DNA of 64,000 bases from positions 248,001 through 312,000 of the forward strand of contig JAGFMI010000027.1 in NCBI GenBank assembly GCA_021030905.1, in the 5' to 3' direction. Positions 28,732-39,956 of this stretch are shown one piece after another (position 1 is the stretch's first letter; the number at the start of each line of letters is the position of its first letter). Origin of the DNA: Pyrenula massariospora (Eukaryota > Ascomycota > Eurotiomycetes > Pyrenulales > Pyrenulaceae). The notes under the pieces are model-generated. The model did no database searches and was not told the origin of the DNA. It worked only from the letters and a program-made list of their open reading frames with translations. A program made the translations under genes and the position numbers.

Positions 28732-29135
28732 ATGCCGGTCAGTATTCGCTGAGCGAATCTCATCACGAAGTCCAATAGCCTTATCATCCTCTGCACGTTG
28801 TCTTAGAACCACCCCACCAGCATGCACCATACGCCAGTCTGCCGTCTGGTCCCAGCCGTCTTCATGTAAAGCTAGTTCTACACTTGCTGACTCTCACATT
28901 TATTCAGAGCCACAAATCTTTTCGCACAAAGCAAAAGCTCGCCAAGGCGCAGAAGCAAAACCGCCCGATCCCACAATGGATTCGGTTGAGGACTGGCAAC
29001 ACTATCAGGTGAGAACGTCCTCACCGACATCTCCCTTATAATTGTTACTGCTCAAGAGCAACGCTGATTGATAATTTGTTCGGCAGATACAATGCTAAGC
29101 GAAGGCATTGGAGGAAGACGAGGATTGGAATCTGA
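28732..29135 (+). CDS. rpl39: 60S ribosomal protein eL39
   Basis: Three exons: 28732-28737, 28908-29008 and 29087-29135, encoding 51 aa, the standard length. Exon 1 carries only ATG CCG. A 170-nt intron (GTCAGT...TTTATTCAG) follows. Exon 2 encodes [18 protein letters not shown] and on to the split Arg codon; after a 78-nt intron, exon 3 gives [15 protein letters not shown] and TGA. The sequence is nearly invariant in eukaryotes, so the call is secure despite the short exons. eL39 lines the ribosomal exit tunnel. The leader just before the ATG is pyrimidine-rich, as is common for ribosomal protein genes. A long open frame crossing this locus in another frame is spurious. Confidence 0.96.
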
Positions 29136-30324
29136 TCGTGCGGCCGTGGAACGGTGTTGAGGAAAGAGCTATCTATTTCTTGAGGGGCATGAGTGTGAAT
29201 TTCAGGACCAAGCTTCATCAGAAATGAGCATGGCAAAGGTTCATAAGTCGGCGATAGAATCTCCGTCTTCCAGGGAATAGTCAACTTAATTTCCCCTGTC
29301 AAATCTACCTCTGCGATGGTCCACCAAACTCGCTTGTGTGTAAAACATATCGGCCATCGGCATCTTCAAATCCAATGCGACGACCCCCTTTATCCTCGAC
29401 ATTTGCAATTGGACTATCCTCATCTACAGTTTCTTTCTAAACAACAAAGTACCTACCAAGCTAACAGTGTTAATGGCCATTACGACTCACTGTGTACGTT
29501 GCTATCCGAAAGGAAGTACAGGATTCTTTTTGATCTTTATGTTCGTGAAGTTGTTGATGCCGCCTGCAGTTTTAAATTTTTTCTACCGATACCTTACCCG
29601 TCATATTGTAAATTTTGTTACGATAGCCATAGGTGACGCGGCTCTAGTCGTTGACGGTTAAAGACCTCTTTCCGCACAAGCTTTCCGCTGCCTTAGGAGC
29701 GGCGTATGGCCGCAATGTTTCAACAAATTGGCATTGACAGCCTTTACCCATACGGAAAGACGCAACTACGCATACCCTTGGTAGCAGCTCCAAGCACCCC
29801 AGAATACGCGGACTTAGCAGTGTTCAGGCTGGACAGCGTGGTCGTCAGCTCATTTATCTCGATAGTCACGTATTGATGTAGGTTTAGCTACATCAGGGGC
29901 ACACTCCATCAAGGGCCACCGGGCAAGGACATTGTACGCTTTGATCAGATCTATAGAAGCGCGGTAGGCTTAGTATCAGCTAAAGAATCGGTTAGAGTCG
30001 TCGAGCCAAGTCTAGCTAATAGACTAGAAAGCTGAAAACGTATGCATTTTGCCTATGGGTCTTTAGCAAAAGGGAAAGCGAGTTCGTTATAGAAAACGCC
30101 ACCACTCAAGCCTCGCCTCAACGGAAAAGAGCTGATAGAGAAATATGATCTCCAAAAGGGGAAATAGTAACATGCTGAACCACCTAGAGCACTTCCGGTG
30201 GCATTAATGCCCTTTTGAGTCTGCGGCTCTCAACGCCAGAACGCCATGATCATTACATGCGTGGGACCCTTTGCTAGCGTTAGAAGACTTGATATGGATC
30301 TAATTGCGCGGATTTGAGCCACTT
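29136..30324. other. Intergenic region between eL39 and skp1
   Basis: About 1.2 kb with convergent gene ends on both sides. Several short ORFs are present but none is recognisable. Stops are frequent in all frames. No tRNA or clear repeat was found. Confidence 0.45.
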
Positions 30325-31044
30325 TCAGCGGCTAGGTATATATCAGCATAAGACGACAATGAGTGACGTGGATATGACTTACTCCTCTGCCCACTCATTC
30401 TCACGACGGATCTGGTCCTCCTCCTCGGGCGTGAAGTCGTTCTGAATGTTAAAAGTCTTGCGGATCTCCTCAGGAGACTTGCCCTTGATCATGTTCGCCA
30501 CAGTCTTGCAGCCGACGTCGAGGAGAGGCTTGATGTCGAGGTAGTTGGCAGCCTATTTCAATGAGCGAGTAAGCCACTATTTTTGGAGATTCAAAGAAGA
30601 CATAGGACATACAAGGATGATTTCAAAGAGCATCTCCTGGTCGACCTGCATGAATTTCTGATCCCACTCGTCAATGTCGGTGGTCTTCTTTCGCGAGTCG
30701 GAGTCGTCTTCAGCAGAGGCTGGCGGGTCGTCGACATGGTGGGTGCACCATTCAATCACCTTACGAAGGACAGACTCTTGAACCTGCAACGGATAAGCAT
30801 GACAGTTGCACCATAGCGCACCAGAAGACATACATTCGGGATTGGGATGGCTTCATTAATGTTCTCAGACCCGAGATCCTCCACCATGTTTTTAATGAGG
30901 ACGGAGCGCTCAGCGACCTTGCGTTCTGCGTGTAGTTAAATATTAGTGACGGTGCGACATGGGCGAAGGAACGGAAAATGGAGACTTACCCACAGAGATG
31001 TCGGTACCGTCGGAAGATTGGAGGGTGAGCTGGGTTGAAGACAT
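30325..31044 (-). CDS. skp1: SCF ubiquitin ligase adaptor Skp1
   Basis: Five exons: 31044-30990, 30925-30834, 30783-30613, 30552-30383 and 30331-30325, giving 164 aa. The start [17 protein letters not shown] is joined to [18 protein letters not shown], then the Skp1 POZ fold, [40 protein letters not shown] and the F-box-binding tail [19 protein letters not shown]. Read straight through, the ORF would stop after ENEWAEE. A good donor (GAGGA/GTAAGT) and acceptor (ACCTAG) 51 nt downstream instead give AEDR then TGA, the conserved Skp1 C-terminus, so the last exon is 7 nt. Skp1 links cullin-1 to F-box proteins and also serves in kinetochore and V-ATPase assembly complexes. It is divergent from smp3. 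Confidence 0.96.
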
Positions 31045-31807
31045 TTTGAGGAGTCTGAAGTAATGAGAATGTACGTTCTGTCGCTGAAGAACTGTCAGCT
31101 GTAAATGATAGATGGGAGGCAACACAGAGAGTGTAGATGAAGGCTGTAGAAGTAGAGCTCACAGCCGGGGCTGTTGAGTTGGAGGGGCTAAAAGTCCGTA
31201 AATTTTGGGGGCACACTGTTGTAAGGCACCGATGGCTTGCAGTCGTTGCAGAAGAGAAGCTGACTTACGGTGGAAAGATTTCGGAGCGTACTTCTCACAA
31301 TGATGCAAAGGAACAAGCTTCAAAAAATTCCGGGTTCAATGAAGATTGAAAGAGGATATTTGAAGGTGGAGGAGAGCTCAAATGGTGGGATATTTGTATT
31401 GGAGCCGCAGGCTGCACCTTCACTGGCCGGCTGCCTGGTGACACACTCACCCGTGATTGGCTAGCGTGTGAAAACGGGTCCGTGAAGCTCTCTAACCGCT
31501 TTAGTACTAGAGCCATTAACGCGCTCTCGCGAGGCTGAATGCCCCGAATGCTTATCACGCGGAGGCGCCGCTTGGAACTCTTTGTCTGGTGAGCAAGAGA
31601 TAGGTGATGCAACCGTCACTCCTTCATATCCCAATGCGCCCTTCCAACTCTTCTGTCACCCCTGGAATATTGGATTCTCCATCCCGAGGAAGCAGCATCA
31701 AACAGCTTGCTGCGCCGGTCCATTCATTCACGTGAAAAGGTCCCATTGCTCACCAGCACAAAGATTTCAAACGAAAACCATGGTAGCGGATCTGATACTC
31801 GACAATC
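31045..31807. other. Divergent promoter region of skp1 and smp3
   Basis: About 760 bases between the two start codons. No convincing gene inside. ORFs on both strands are short and unrelated to known domains. Confidence 0.5.
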
Positions 31808-33772
31808 ATGTGGAGACGCGTGTACCTCCTTTTATTGGCCGTGCGTATCTACTTTGCTCTATGCCCAAGCTACATCCACCCAGATGAGGAGTTTCAGGGC
31901 CCAGAGGTCATTGCTGGTAGGATCCCGTCCAGATGCGCTTCAATCGAAAATAACTGACACGCAGCAAAGGCCATGTCTTTGGATATCCAGCGCAAATGAC
32001 GTGGGAATGGACTTCCAAGTCACCTGTGCGGAGCGTCGCTCCGCTTTGGCTTTTTTATGGCTTGCCAATGAATCTTCTCAAATGGGTCGTGGGAGATACC
32101 GTCTCCGGCGCTGTACCTCCAAGGATCTTGTACTACGCACTGAGGATGGTTATGGCTACTTTGAGTCTTGTTTTGGAAGACTGGGCTGTCCATGATCTTG
32201 TCAGGTCACCACAGTACCGAAGACAGGCTGTGGTGCTTGTTGCCTCATCCTACGTGACTTGGACTTTCCAATCCCACACATTTTCAAACTCAATCGAAGC
32301 ATTGCTAGTTCTGTGGAGCGTACTATTGATCGAACGAATCTCAGCGTCTCAGGTAGAAAATCCCGAATCAGCAAGTATAAAACACATATTGACGGCGTTT
32401 GAGCAGCAATCATCGGTTCTCGCATCTATTGTCCTCTCATTTCTTGTCGTCCTAGGAACTTTCAATCGAATTACTTTTCCAGCCTTTGTGTTGATACCTG
32501 GCGCCCGGATCTTGCGTCACATTTCTCGAGAGTAAGTGCGCTCCGTCCTTCTAAACCAACTTTCTAATGCCCTTCAGTCCCGTCACATTCATTGTCTTGG
32601 GTACCTCATTCGGAATTTTCCTGGCACTCGCGATCGCAGTCGATACGACTTTCTACCAGCCAGAGTCAGGCACATCTTATCGGCGCCTTTTAAGCGCTCT
32701 GCTTACCGTCCCAACTATTACACCTCTTAATAACCTATTGTACAACACCAAATCCTCGAACCTTGCACTCCATGGCTTACATCCGCATTATCAACATGTC
32801 TTAGTCAATTTGCCTCAACTCCTTGGCCCGTCTCTAGTGCTTCTTCTGTCCTCTTTGTACCCATTTAGCCGACAAACTTTCTCGTACATAATATCTAATC
32901 ATCGTCTACTCTCAGCATTCTCTGGTATTTTGCTTCTCTCTATTCTACCACATCAAGAGCCTCGCTTTCTACTACCGATAATTCCACTCTTGCTCTCTTG
33001 CATTCGCATTCCGGAGAACCGGTCGCATCGTCGGGTTTTCTGGTCTACATGGATCACATTCAACATCATAATGGCTGTTTTGATGGGAATCTACCATCAA
33101 GGTGGCGTCATCGAAACCCAGCTTGGAATACCTCATATTATCAGTCAGGCAATCTCATCTCCAAACCAGCTCCAAATTCCGCCCTCTAATCTCCGTTCTT
33201 TTCTTCCGGAGAATACAACGCACAGCACGGTACTTTGGTGGAAGACTTACCCTCCACCTCTCCACCTCCTCGGCCACGGTCCCTACAATACGAACACAAA
33301 GAAATACGTCGCTGTCACAACGGAGGCATTGATGGGTCTATCAGTACAAGGATTGGAGGAGAGATTGACATCCGCTCTTGGGCCGTGCGATCCGGCGCCA
33401 TCCGCTGAATTCTCACAAGACCCTAGCTTCGTTTCTCTGCCGCCTGCAAGTCTTGATGAGCCTCAAGTCACCTTCTTAGTGTCCCCGTTCAGCGCGCTGC
33501 CGCGACTGTACTCCCATTCTGGCGCTGACAAGAGGTGGAGTGAACGTCACGGCCTGGACTGGGCACTTCCATCGCACAGTCTTGGAGAGGGCAATTCCGA
33601 GATTTTTGGTACGCTGATAGGAAGTCACCGAAACCATATTAATCTGGATGATATGGATTTTCCAGAAGATGGCGTTCTTGCTACATTCAAGCGGGTGATT
33701 GGGGGCAGAGGTCTTGGTGTGTGGTATGTTCAACAACGATGTCGGACAGTTGAAGAGAGATCCCAAAACTAG
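31808..33772 (+). CDS. smp3: GPI mannosyltransferase 4 (Smp3/PIG-Z, GT22)
   Basis: Three exons: 31808-31916, 31970-32531 and 32578-33772, with 53- and 46-nt introns; about 621 aa. The GT22 catalytic loop motif [14 protein letters not shown] is at residues 24-37, directly after an N-terminal hydrophobic segment. It is followed by [29 protein letters not shown] and [19 protein letters not shown], which is diagnostic of Smp3 rather than Gpi10 or Alg9/12. Multiple hydrophobic segments follow, with a [10 protein letters not shown] motif shared by GT22 enzymes. Smp3 adds the fourth mannose to the GPI core in the ER lumen, required for ethanolamine-phosphate addition in fungi. The middle position of HPDEYFQ carries Glu here, as in other Smp3-type sequences with variable residues there. 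Confidence 0.93.
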
Positions 33773-34350
33773 ATTTGGTAGTTGTAAATATCCATTCAAT
33801 GGTATAGGAATTTGCCAAGGGAATACGCCGGTGATTTTATGTCCTAGATAAAGTGTCACTTTCAATGCACGTGCCTACATCATGGCAATGTTAAAAGAGC
33901 CTGCTGGAAATCTTCGATTAGTGTGCTACGGGATATTCCATATTCAGCACTGCCCGTTCATTAAATCCTAGATCATATAGCCATTAATCACTTGTCATGA
34001 AAGTGAAGCGAAAGGGTAATATTGTTCATCCTTATTGAAGTGACGAGCGCCTTTAAGTTACGGCATGAGTGGTTCCCCAACGCTTGTGGTTTGGTCTAGC
34101 ATCGGAATATCTCGCCAAGAATAATTTAGGCACAGCGGATGCCCGCATCTCAGCTTGCCCATCATAACATCATCCGCCCACCCAAGCTTTCCTTCAAACA
34201 ACCTTCCGTCACCCTCAGCGGAAAGCCACACAGGAACCTCATTCATCTCTCAATACAACCTTGTTCATTGCTTCACATTTTCTCGTCCAGGCGCAGGTTC
34301 TCCGAGTACTGTTTTTCAAATTTCCCAGAGGCACGGTGTAGCGGGGCAAG
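33773..34350. other. Intergenic region between smp3 and rad23
   Basis: About 580 bases, AT-richer than the flanking genes, holding the smp3 3' end and the rad23 promoter. No gene recognised. Confidence 0.45.
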
Positions 34351-35813
34351 ATGAAGTTGACTTTCAAGGTAGCCTCCAAATCAGACCGACTCTAGAAATA
34401 CTAACGAGGATCAGGATTTGACACAGCAGAAATTCACTATTGATGCGGAGCCTTCGGAGACGGTAATTCGAACCCTTTGGAATCTGAGAGCGGAGTTGAA
34501 CTCGTACCTAATGGAGTTTGTAGATACTACAGGTGAAAGAGAAGCTCCATCAAGAGAAAGGGTTCGACGTGGCGAATCTGAAACTCATATTCTCTGGTCA
34601 GTCTGGGGCTGAGTAAATGCAATAATCGATTTGCTGTTGTTGGAATCGCATAAATCTAATAAATTTGCAAATACAGGCAAGATCCTTAAGAATGAAGATA
34701 CTGTTGAGGCTTGCAATATCGAAGAGAAGGGCTTCATAGTGTGCATGGTATCAAAGGTATTTAAATTCACATTTCAAAGGCTTTTTCTGATACGTCCATC
34801 AGCCAAAGGCAGCCCCAGCAGCAGCGCAACCTAAGGCCCCCTCGACACCTGCTTCTAGTACGATGCCGACCCCTGCGCCTCCAGCAGCACCACAACCTGC
34901 TGCGACTGCGTCCACGAATCCGCCAGCGACCCCCTCACCTGCGCCGGCTACTGGGACAGGAAACGATCCATCAAGTTTCAATGATCCCTCAGCACTACTA
35001 GTAGGAAATCAAGGAGATTCAGTCATTGGTCAAATGGAGGCGATGGGTTTCCAGCGTGCGGAGATCGACCGTGCCATGCGCGCCGCTTTCTTCAATCCAG
35101 ATCGGGCGATCGAGTACTTATTGAATGGAATCCCAGAAAATGTGCAATCAGAGCAACGGCAAGGGGCGACTCCTGGTGCACAGGCTAGATCTGCAGGCAA
35201 TACTCCTGCTCCTGCCACCGCAACGACGACAAGCCCACCTCCCACCAACCCAACAGAATCTGATGAGCCGGTCAACCTTTTCGAGGCCGCAGCTCAAGCC
35301 GGTGGCGGAAACCGAGGTGCTGCTGCAGGTGGGCCCCGCCTGGGAGGTAATGCGCCTGCGGCAGGTGCCGGAGGTCAAGAGCAACGTATGAACATGGACT
35401 TTCTTAGAGCCAACCCAAGCTTCCAACAACTCCGTCAACTTGTCCAACAGCAACCTGCTATGCTCGAACCTATCCTGCAGCAAGTTGCGGAAGGTAATCC
35501 TCAACTAGCTCAAATGATAGGGCAAAACCAGGAACAGTTTTTACAACTGCTGAGTGAGGAGATGGAAGGTGAGGGCGGTGAAGGAGGTCAGCTTCCACCA
35601 GGGGCTGTGCCAGTCAGTGTAACGGAAGAGGAAAGAGATGCAATTGAGCGAGTAAGTTACTATTCAACAATTGTCACTCCATGTTAACCAAATACCTAGC
35701 TATGCCGTCTTGGCTTCTCCAGAGATGCAGTCATTCAAGCGTATTTTGCTTGCGATAAGAATGAGGAGCTTGCTGCAAACTTCCTGTTCGATCAGCCGGA
35801 GGATGACCAATAG
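34351..35813 (+). CDS. rad23: UV excision repair / proteasome shuttle protein Rad23
   Basis: Six exons: 34351-34368, 34415-34462, 34533-34596, 34677-34756, 34803-35651 and 35700-35813; 390 aa. The first four small exons build the ubiquitin-like domain ([42 protein letters not shown], then [20 protein letters not shown]). A Pro/Ala/Thr linker follows, then UBA1 (about 141-182, [18 protein letters not shown]), a second linker, the XPC/Rad4-binding domain (about 266-322, [15 protein letters not shown]) and UBA2 (about 346-390, ending LFDQPEDDQ). Rad23 stabilises Rad4/XPC in nucleotide excision repair and delivers ubiquitinated proteins to the proteasome. All exon phases close, and domain order and length are standard. 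Confidence 0.96.
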
Positions 35814-37544
35814 GCATTTGCTGGGGGTTGGCGTAATCGTACAGGCGGAGACGTTGCATTCGATCGGCTGAGTCCGCATACAATATCATTACTACTCCAT
35901 AGGCTGCGCCCCAGACGCGCTAAGTTGTCTTCCCTATTCTCTTTCTCTGCTTGCAAGGCGCATGTAAGTAATGGCTATTGGGGTTCTCACATAGATTGGC
36001 TTTGAAACCGCAATCGAAGCATTTTCCCGTATCTTGTGGACTAATCCGCTTCTTTTCCATTGCTCTTTTTAAACATGCTTCTTCAACGAGGATGTCCCGT
36101 CGATCATGCAGAACATTCTGCGCCAAGAGCTAGTTAGCTGTTAGACTCACTGGTCACTAACACGTTGCCCATGACAATGCTCATGGTTCGCGATGAGGCT
36201 AAAGACGTCTTCGATCATTGAAAGCATATCAGAAACTGTTTCAGATCACTGCAAGCGGACTAATACGGCTTACGTTAGAGTAGCCACCGAAGAACAAGGT
36301 TCATCCAGGTTCCAGAAAGCCCGGCGTGACGTTGACGACAGCTGAAGCACTTCTCTGTCGGTAGAATTTTCAGCTAGGAGACAATTCTCACATTATCCAA
36401 ACCTTCTTTCCGCCGCCTCTTCTACAATACGTCCTACTACCTTGCCCATCCCCAGGCTCTCTTCCCAATAAGAGCCCTTTGTGCCTCTATAACCTTGGCC
36501 CGAGACGTCCTCAGACACTGACTGTAACGAGCGTTCTTCAGCCTTAGAAAGAGCCATAGCAAGACTCATCTCACGCAAATCTGTATTTCCTTTTTCCGCA
36601 AGCTGACGGTATTCATAGTCTGTTCGATCACCCAATGTACTCAGATCTCACGGTTAAGGTTGAAAACACAAAGATCAAAGCCCGTAAACCTATCCTTGCG
36701 TCTCAATCAGGCTTCTTCGGCGCTGTATGCAGTTGACATTGGACGGTATGGACGCCGAGGAGATCAAAACACTTTGACTGCTGACGCATAGGTAGCGGTA
36801 GGGGAGCCAGCATAGTGTCATTGAACTTCATGACGACGGTCCTGGAGCTGTCCAAGCCATGATCTAGTTTCTCTATACTTGCCGCTACGACTTGGAACAA
36901 GGCTGCTGCTTGGTGGAAGAACTGACCGAAGAATTCTTTGAAGGAGCTCGTTCACTTCGAGCTCGAGGTGTTTGATCTTGGCGAATATACGACGCTCTAT
37001 ACCTCTGAAGATTTGCAAGGTCTGATCTGGCGAATGTTGTCCGAACTATGCGATACTTATGGGGAATGGTGGACTTCTGGCGTGATATTTACAATCGGAC
37101 CCGCAACAGCAACAGTTATAGCGATCTACGAAAACGCCTTCTGAGGGACACGTGTATGGTATGCATGTACTTCATTTTATTGGTTGCGCTTGATTCTATG
37201 TCCGCTCTAAGCAGGCGTAATTAAAAAGCAACAGAGAGATAGGCATCTGAGACATCGTGCCATCATGCCTACGCATAAGTGCTTCTTTCCCATGTGCTGG
37301 CGATAAATTCTTTCCCAGAGATTTGGAAAAAAGTCGAGCCCCGAATGACCATGCCGTCAAGCGCATGGGGCATTAAGACATCCACCATTGATGCTTAAGT
37401 ACCAAACGCCATCGGAGCTGCAACTAGCATCATTGCGTAAATTTCAATGCGGACGGCGGTCTCTGCGAGCTTCGTACGTACTTTCCAATCCAGTACTATC
37501 AGCTTCACTACCAGCGCAAAATCGTATGCTCTCAACCTCCTCTT
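35814..37544 (-). other. Unassigned region with possible gene remnants on the minus strand
   Basis: About 1.7 kb between rad23 and the SF1 helicase. Several minus-strand open segments (near 37018-36818, 36900-36703, 36635-36393 and 36126-35920) have protein-like composition. Examples are a helical stretch FQVVAASIEKLDHGLDSS, an acidic-basic helix LREMSLAMALSKAEERSL and a Cys-containing CFDCGFKANLCENPNSHYLH. They sit in different frames with intervening stops, and I could not join them by good splice sites. This may be a decayed gene, or a short multi-exon gene I cannot parse. No domain recognised. Confidence 0.3.
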
Positions 37545-39956
37545 TCAGTCGTAAATGTCAAAAACCTTGTCGTCAACGAACTCAGATCCAATACCAGCAG
37601 GTTCATACGCCACGTAGCCGTAATCGAACGCGTTATACAGCTGTTCAACCCAGAAGTTGTTCCGCATCTCCCTCAGCTTTGTATAGTTGCCGACGACCAC
37701 AAGCGAATACTCCGCCCTCGAGATTGCGGTGTTGAGCCTCCTACCCTCGCGTAAGAATCCAATGCCTTCCGTATTCGGAATGTCAATGATGACATGCTTG
37801 CCTTGGAGGCCTTGAAAGCCGTCCGCTTTTACCAGCCGTACTCTGTAAAGATTCTGGCAATGCTTCTCAAGTCTTGGGTGCGACATGTTTTCCATGGCTC
37901 TAAGAACGCGGCGGTATCTCTTGTATTGTTCTTCATAGAAGCAGAGTATGACGATATCCTCAGGCGGGAAATCTGCGTCGAGCATTTCTACGATATGATT
38001 GGCGACAAACTTGGTATGAGCAGGATTAAATTTGGACACGGTGTAGGATTCATCGCTGTATAGTATGTCGATCCAGCGAATTGGGAGGTCAAGCTCGTCG
38101 CCATCTAAGTCATTTGGATGATCCAAGGTGTCCTGGAAAGATTCCGCTGCTTTCTTGCTCTCGGGACGATTAATAACCTGCGGTGCATTGATGATAGAGC
38201 TATTGTACCAAATTTTGGACGTAATATCTGAGATGGCTGGATCTGAACGATGTTGTGTCGTGAGCATTGTGTAAGATAACCCTGCTTTAACAGCGCGCTC
38301 GAAGTGTGAGATAGTCAGCTGTTCAAAGCAACTGTTGCCGCGACCAGATTTGACGATTGGAGGAGTTTGCTGATGATCACCTACCATTACGATGGAGCAG
38401 TTATACCACGCAAGGACTGCGAAGAGCTCTGGTTCACGTGGACGGCTAGCCTCGTCTATGAAAATGATGTCAGGATGACAATTCTTGGCTACCACTTCAT
38501 CAGCTGCTTGTGAAAGGGTTAGAACAATGACTGGGGATTGTTCTAGAGTGGTAGAGCGTAAGTCCCTCGTATAAGACCACAAATCGCTAGACTCGGATGG
38601 AGACAATTTTACTCCATCGCGCCGCTTCTGACGAAGCCTTCTGAAACTCTCGAAGGATGCAAATTCTCCGATCTTTGAATCTTTGACGCATGCCCTTTGA
38701 AGCATCCGAAATGCAAGACTCAATTCAACGTCCTCGAGTCGGGTGTCATGAATACCATGACGCCGGTGCTTGCTGAAGAATTCGGTGCCAGACGATGATG
38801 GATCAATCGCACAATGTGGGTCATTTGGCTTATCCTGGGTTTCTTCCTCAGGTGGCTTTGCACTCGGAGTGGTAGGCACTAGTTCTCTCAAATAGGTTTC
38901 TAAAAGAGCGTCTTCCGTGTGGAGAGCGTGAACTCGCGTGACATAAGTATTAAGGTCTGGCATCTCATCGTCAAGAAATTCTTGTGCGCTCCTTGCGAGC
39001 GCCGATGTAAGGGAATTAGTAGTCGACACAATCATTACTTGGGGGCCTTTGTGGCGAGTTTGGTGATCCACTACTTCGTCGTTAAGAAATTTGATAAATG
39101 CTCCCATTATTCTAAGTATGAGGAAGGTCTTCCCGGTGCCAGGAGGGCCCTGCGCAAGACCGATGACGCCTTTCTGAGTGAACAAACTCTTTACCGCTTT
39201 TGCCTGGGAGTCATCGAGTCCTTGCTTCGTGAAGTAGTTCTTCAGGCCAGGTTGATTCGTGATGCTACTAAAGATAGAATTGGTGCGAAGGCTGTTGAGA
39301 TTGTTAAGTAACAGACTTTTGACAATGTTTTTCGCATGATCATCGTCGTCCTGAATTCTTTCGCGCAATTTGACAATACTGTCGACAATTCTTTTGAACG
39401 CTTTTGTGGAGCCTGTCATCGATATTTTGATTTTTGCAGGTCGGGCTTTGCCTATCACGGCCCTGAGGGCTGCAGGATCTTGGAAGTCCTTATAGCAAAC
39501 AATTTCTGGATATGATTGTGCTGAGTGCGTCGGAATCAAATTGTCAAAGTTATCCGAGCTAGTGGGCTGAATTGCCACAGTTACGTCTCCAGAAGGCGCA
39601 TGTCGGGATTCAAAGGTAACAACAGCTTCCCAACTATCACCATTGGGGAATACGAGCTCGAGATAGTCATCCACACCGAGCCGAGCTGGGGAGCCCATCC
39701 GCAAGAAGCCCATGAGAAAAGTACCTTGAGGATCTGGTACACTCATTAGTCGCAGCTCGTATTTCTGGTGGCTGATCTTCTTCGCTTCTCTGCGATTATA
39801 TTCATATTCTTGCTTTTCTCCGAGTAAACTTATGTACATGTACTTTCTGAAGTCTTGAAAAAAAGGGCTGCTTGATCCATTGACTCTAATTTCATCTCTG
39901 GCCAGACGAACTAGTTCTCTTTCAGCTGAGTTAAGTACATCTTCAGCAAAGGACAT
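37545..39956 (-). CDS. UPF1-like superfamily 1 helicase (AAA_11/AAA_12), orphan
   Basis: Intronless, 803 aa, ATG at 39956. The N-terminal 200 residues are not recognised and contain a beta-rich segment (SWEAVVTFESRHAPSGDV) resembling the 1B-like insert of UPF1-type enzymes. SF1 motifs in order: Q-like LDDSQAKAV; motif I GLAQGPPGTGKTF (about 265-277); motif Ia VMIVSTTNS; motif II IIFIDEASRPREPEL (about 496-510); motif III IVMVGDHQQTPPIV; motif IV region TQHRSDPAI; motif V ADGFQGLQGKHVIIDI; motif VI RRLNTAISRAEYSLVVVGN (about 739). These place it in the UPF1/SEN1/ZNFX1-type SF1B group that translocates on RNA or DNA. It lacks the UPF1 CH zinc domain and the long Sen1 N-terminus. An insert of about 120 residues rich in Glu/Asp/Pro/Ser lies between Ia and II. 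The cellular role is unknown. Confidence 0.88.
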   Translation of the reverse strand: MSFAEDVLNSAERELVRLARDEIRVNGSSSPFFQDFRKYMYISLLGEKQEYEYNRREAKKISHQKYELRLMSVPDPQGTFLMGFLRMGSPARLGVDDYLELVFPNGDSWEAVVTFESRHAPSGDVTVAIQPTSSDNFDNLIPTHSAQSYPEIVCYKDFQDPAALRAVIGKARPAKIKISMTGSTKAFKRIVDSIVKLRERIQDDDDHAKNIVKSLLLNNLNSLRTNSIFSSITNQPGLKNYFTKQGLDDSQAKAVKSLFTQKGVIGLAQGPPGTGKTFLILRIMGAFIKFLNDEVVDHQTRHKGPQVMIVSTTNSLTSALARSAQEFLDDEMPDLNTYVTRVHALHTEDALLETYLRELVPTTPSAKPPEEETQDKPNDPHCAIDPSSSGTEFFSKHRRHGIHDTRLEDVELSLAFRMLQRACVKDSKIGEFASFESFRRLRQKRRDGVKLSPSESSDLWSYTRDLRSTTLEQSPVIVLTLSQAADEVVAKNCHPDIIFIDEASRPREPELFAVLAWYNCSIVMVGDHQQTPPIVKSGRGNSCFEQLTISHFERAVKAGLSYTMLTTQHRSDPAISDITSKIWYNSSIINAPQVINRPESKKAAESFQDTLDHPNDLDGDELDLPIRWIDILYSDESYTVSKFNPAHTKFVANHIVEMLDADFPPEDIVILCFYEEQYKRYRRVLRAMENMSHPRLEKHCQNLYRVRLVKADGFQGLQGKHVIIDIPNTEGIGFLREGRRLNTAISRAEYSLVVVGNYTKLREMRNNFWVEQLYNAFDYGYVAYEPAGIGSEFVDDKVFDIYD

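Noticed and set aside
28541-29041. 166-codon plus-strand ORF over the eL39 locus
   Set aside because: Wrong frame. The conserved eL39 exons lie in another frame and this ORF crosses both introns.
29650-30300. Possible transposon relic between eL39 and skp1
   Set aside because: No terminal repeats, target-site duplication or transposase-like peptide could be identified by eye.
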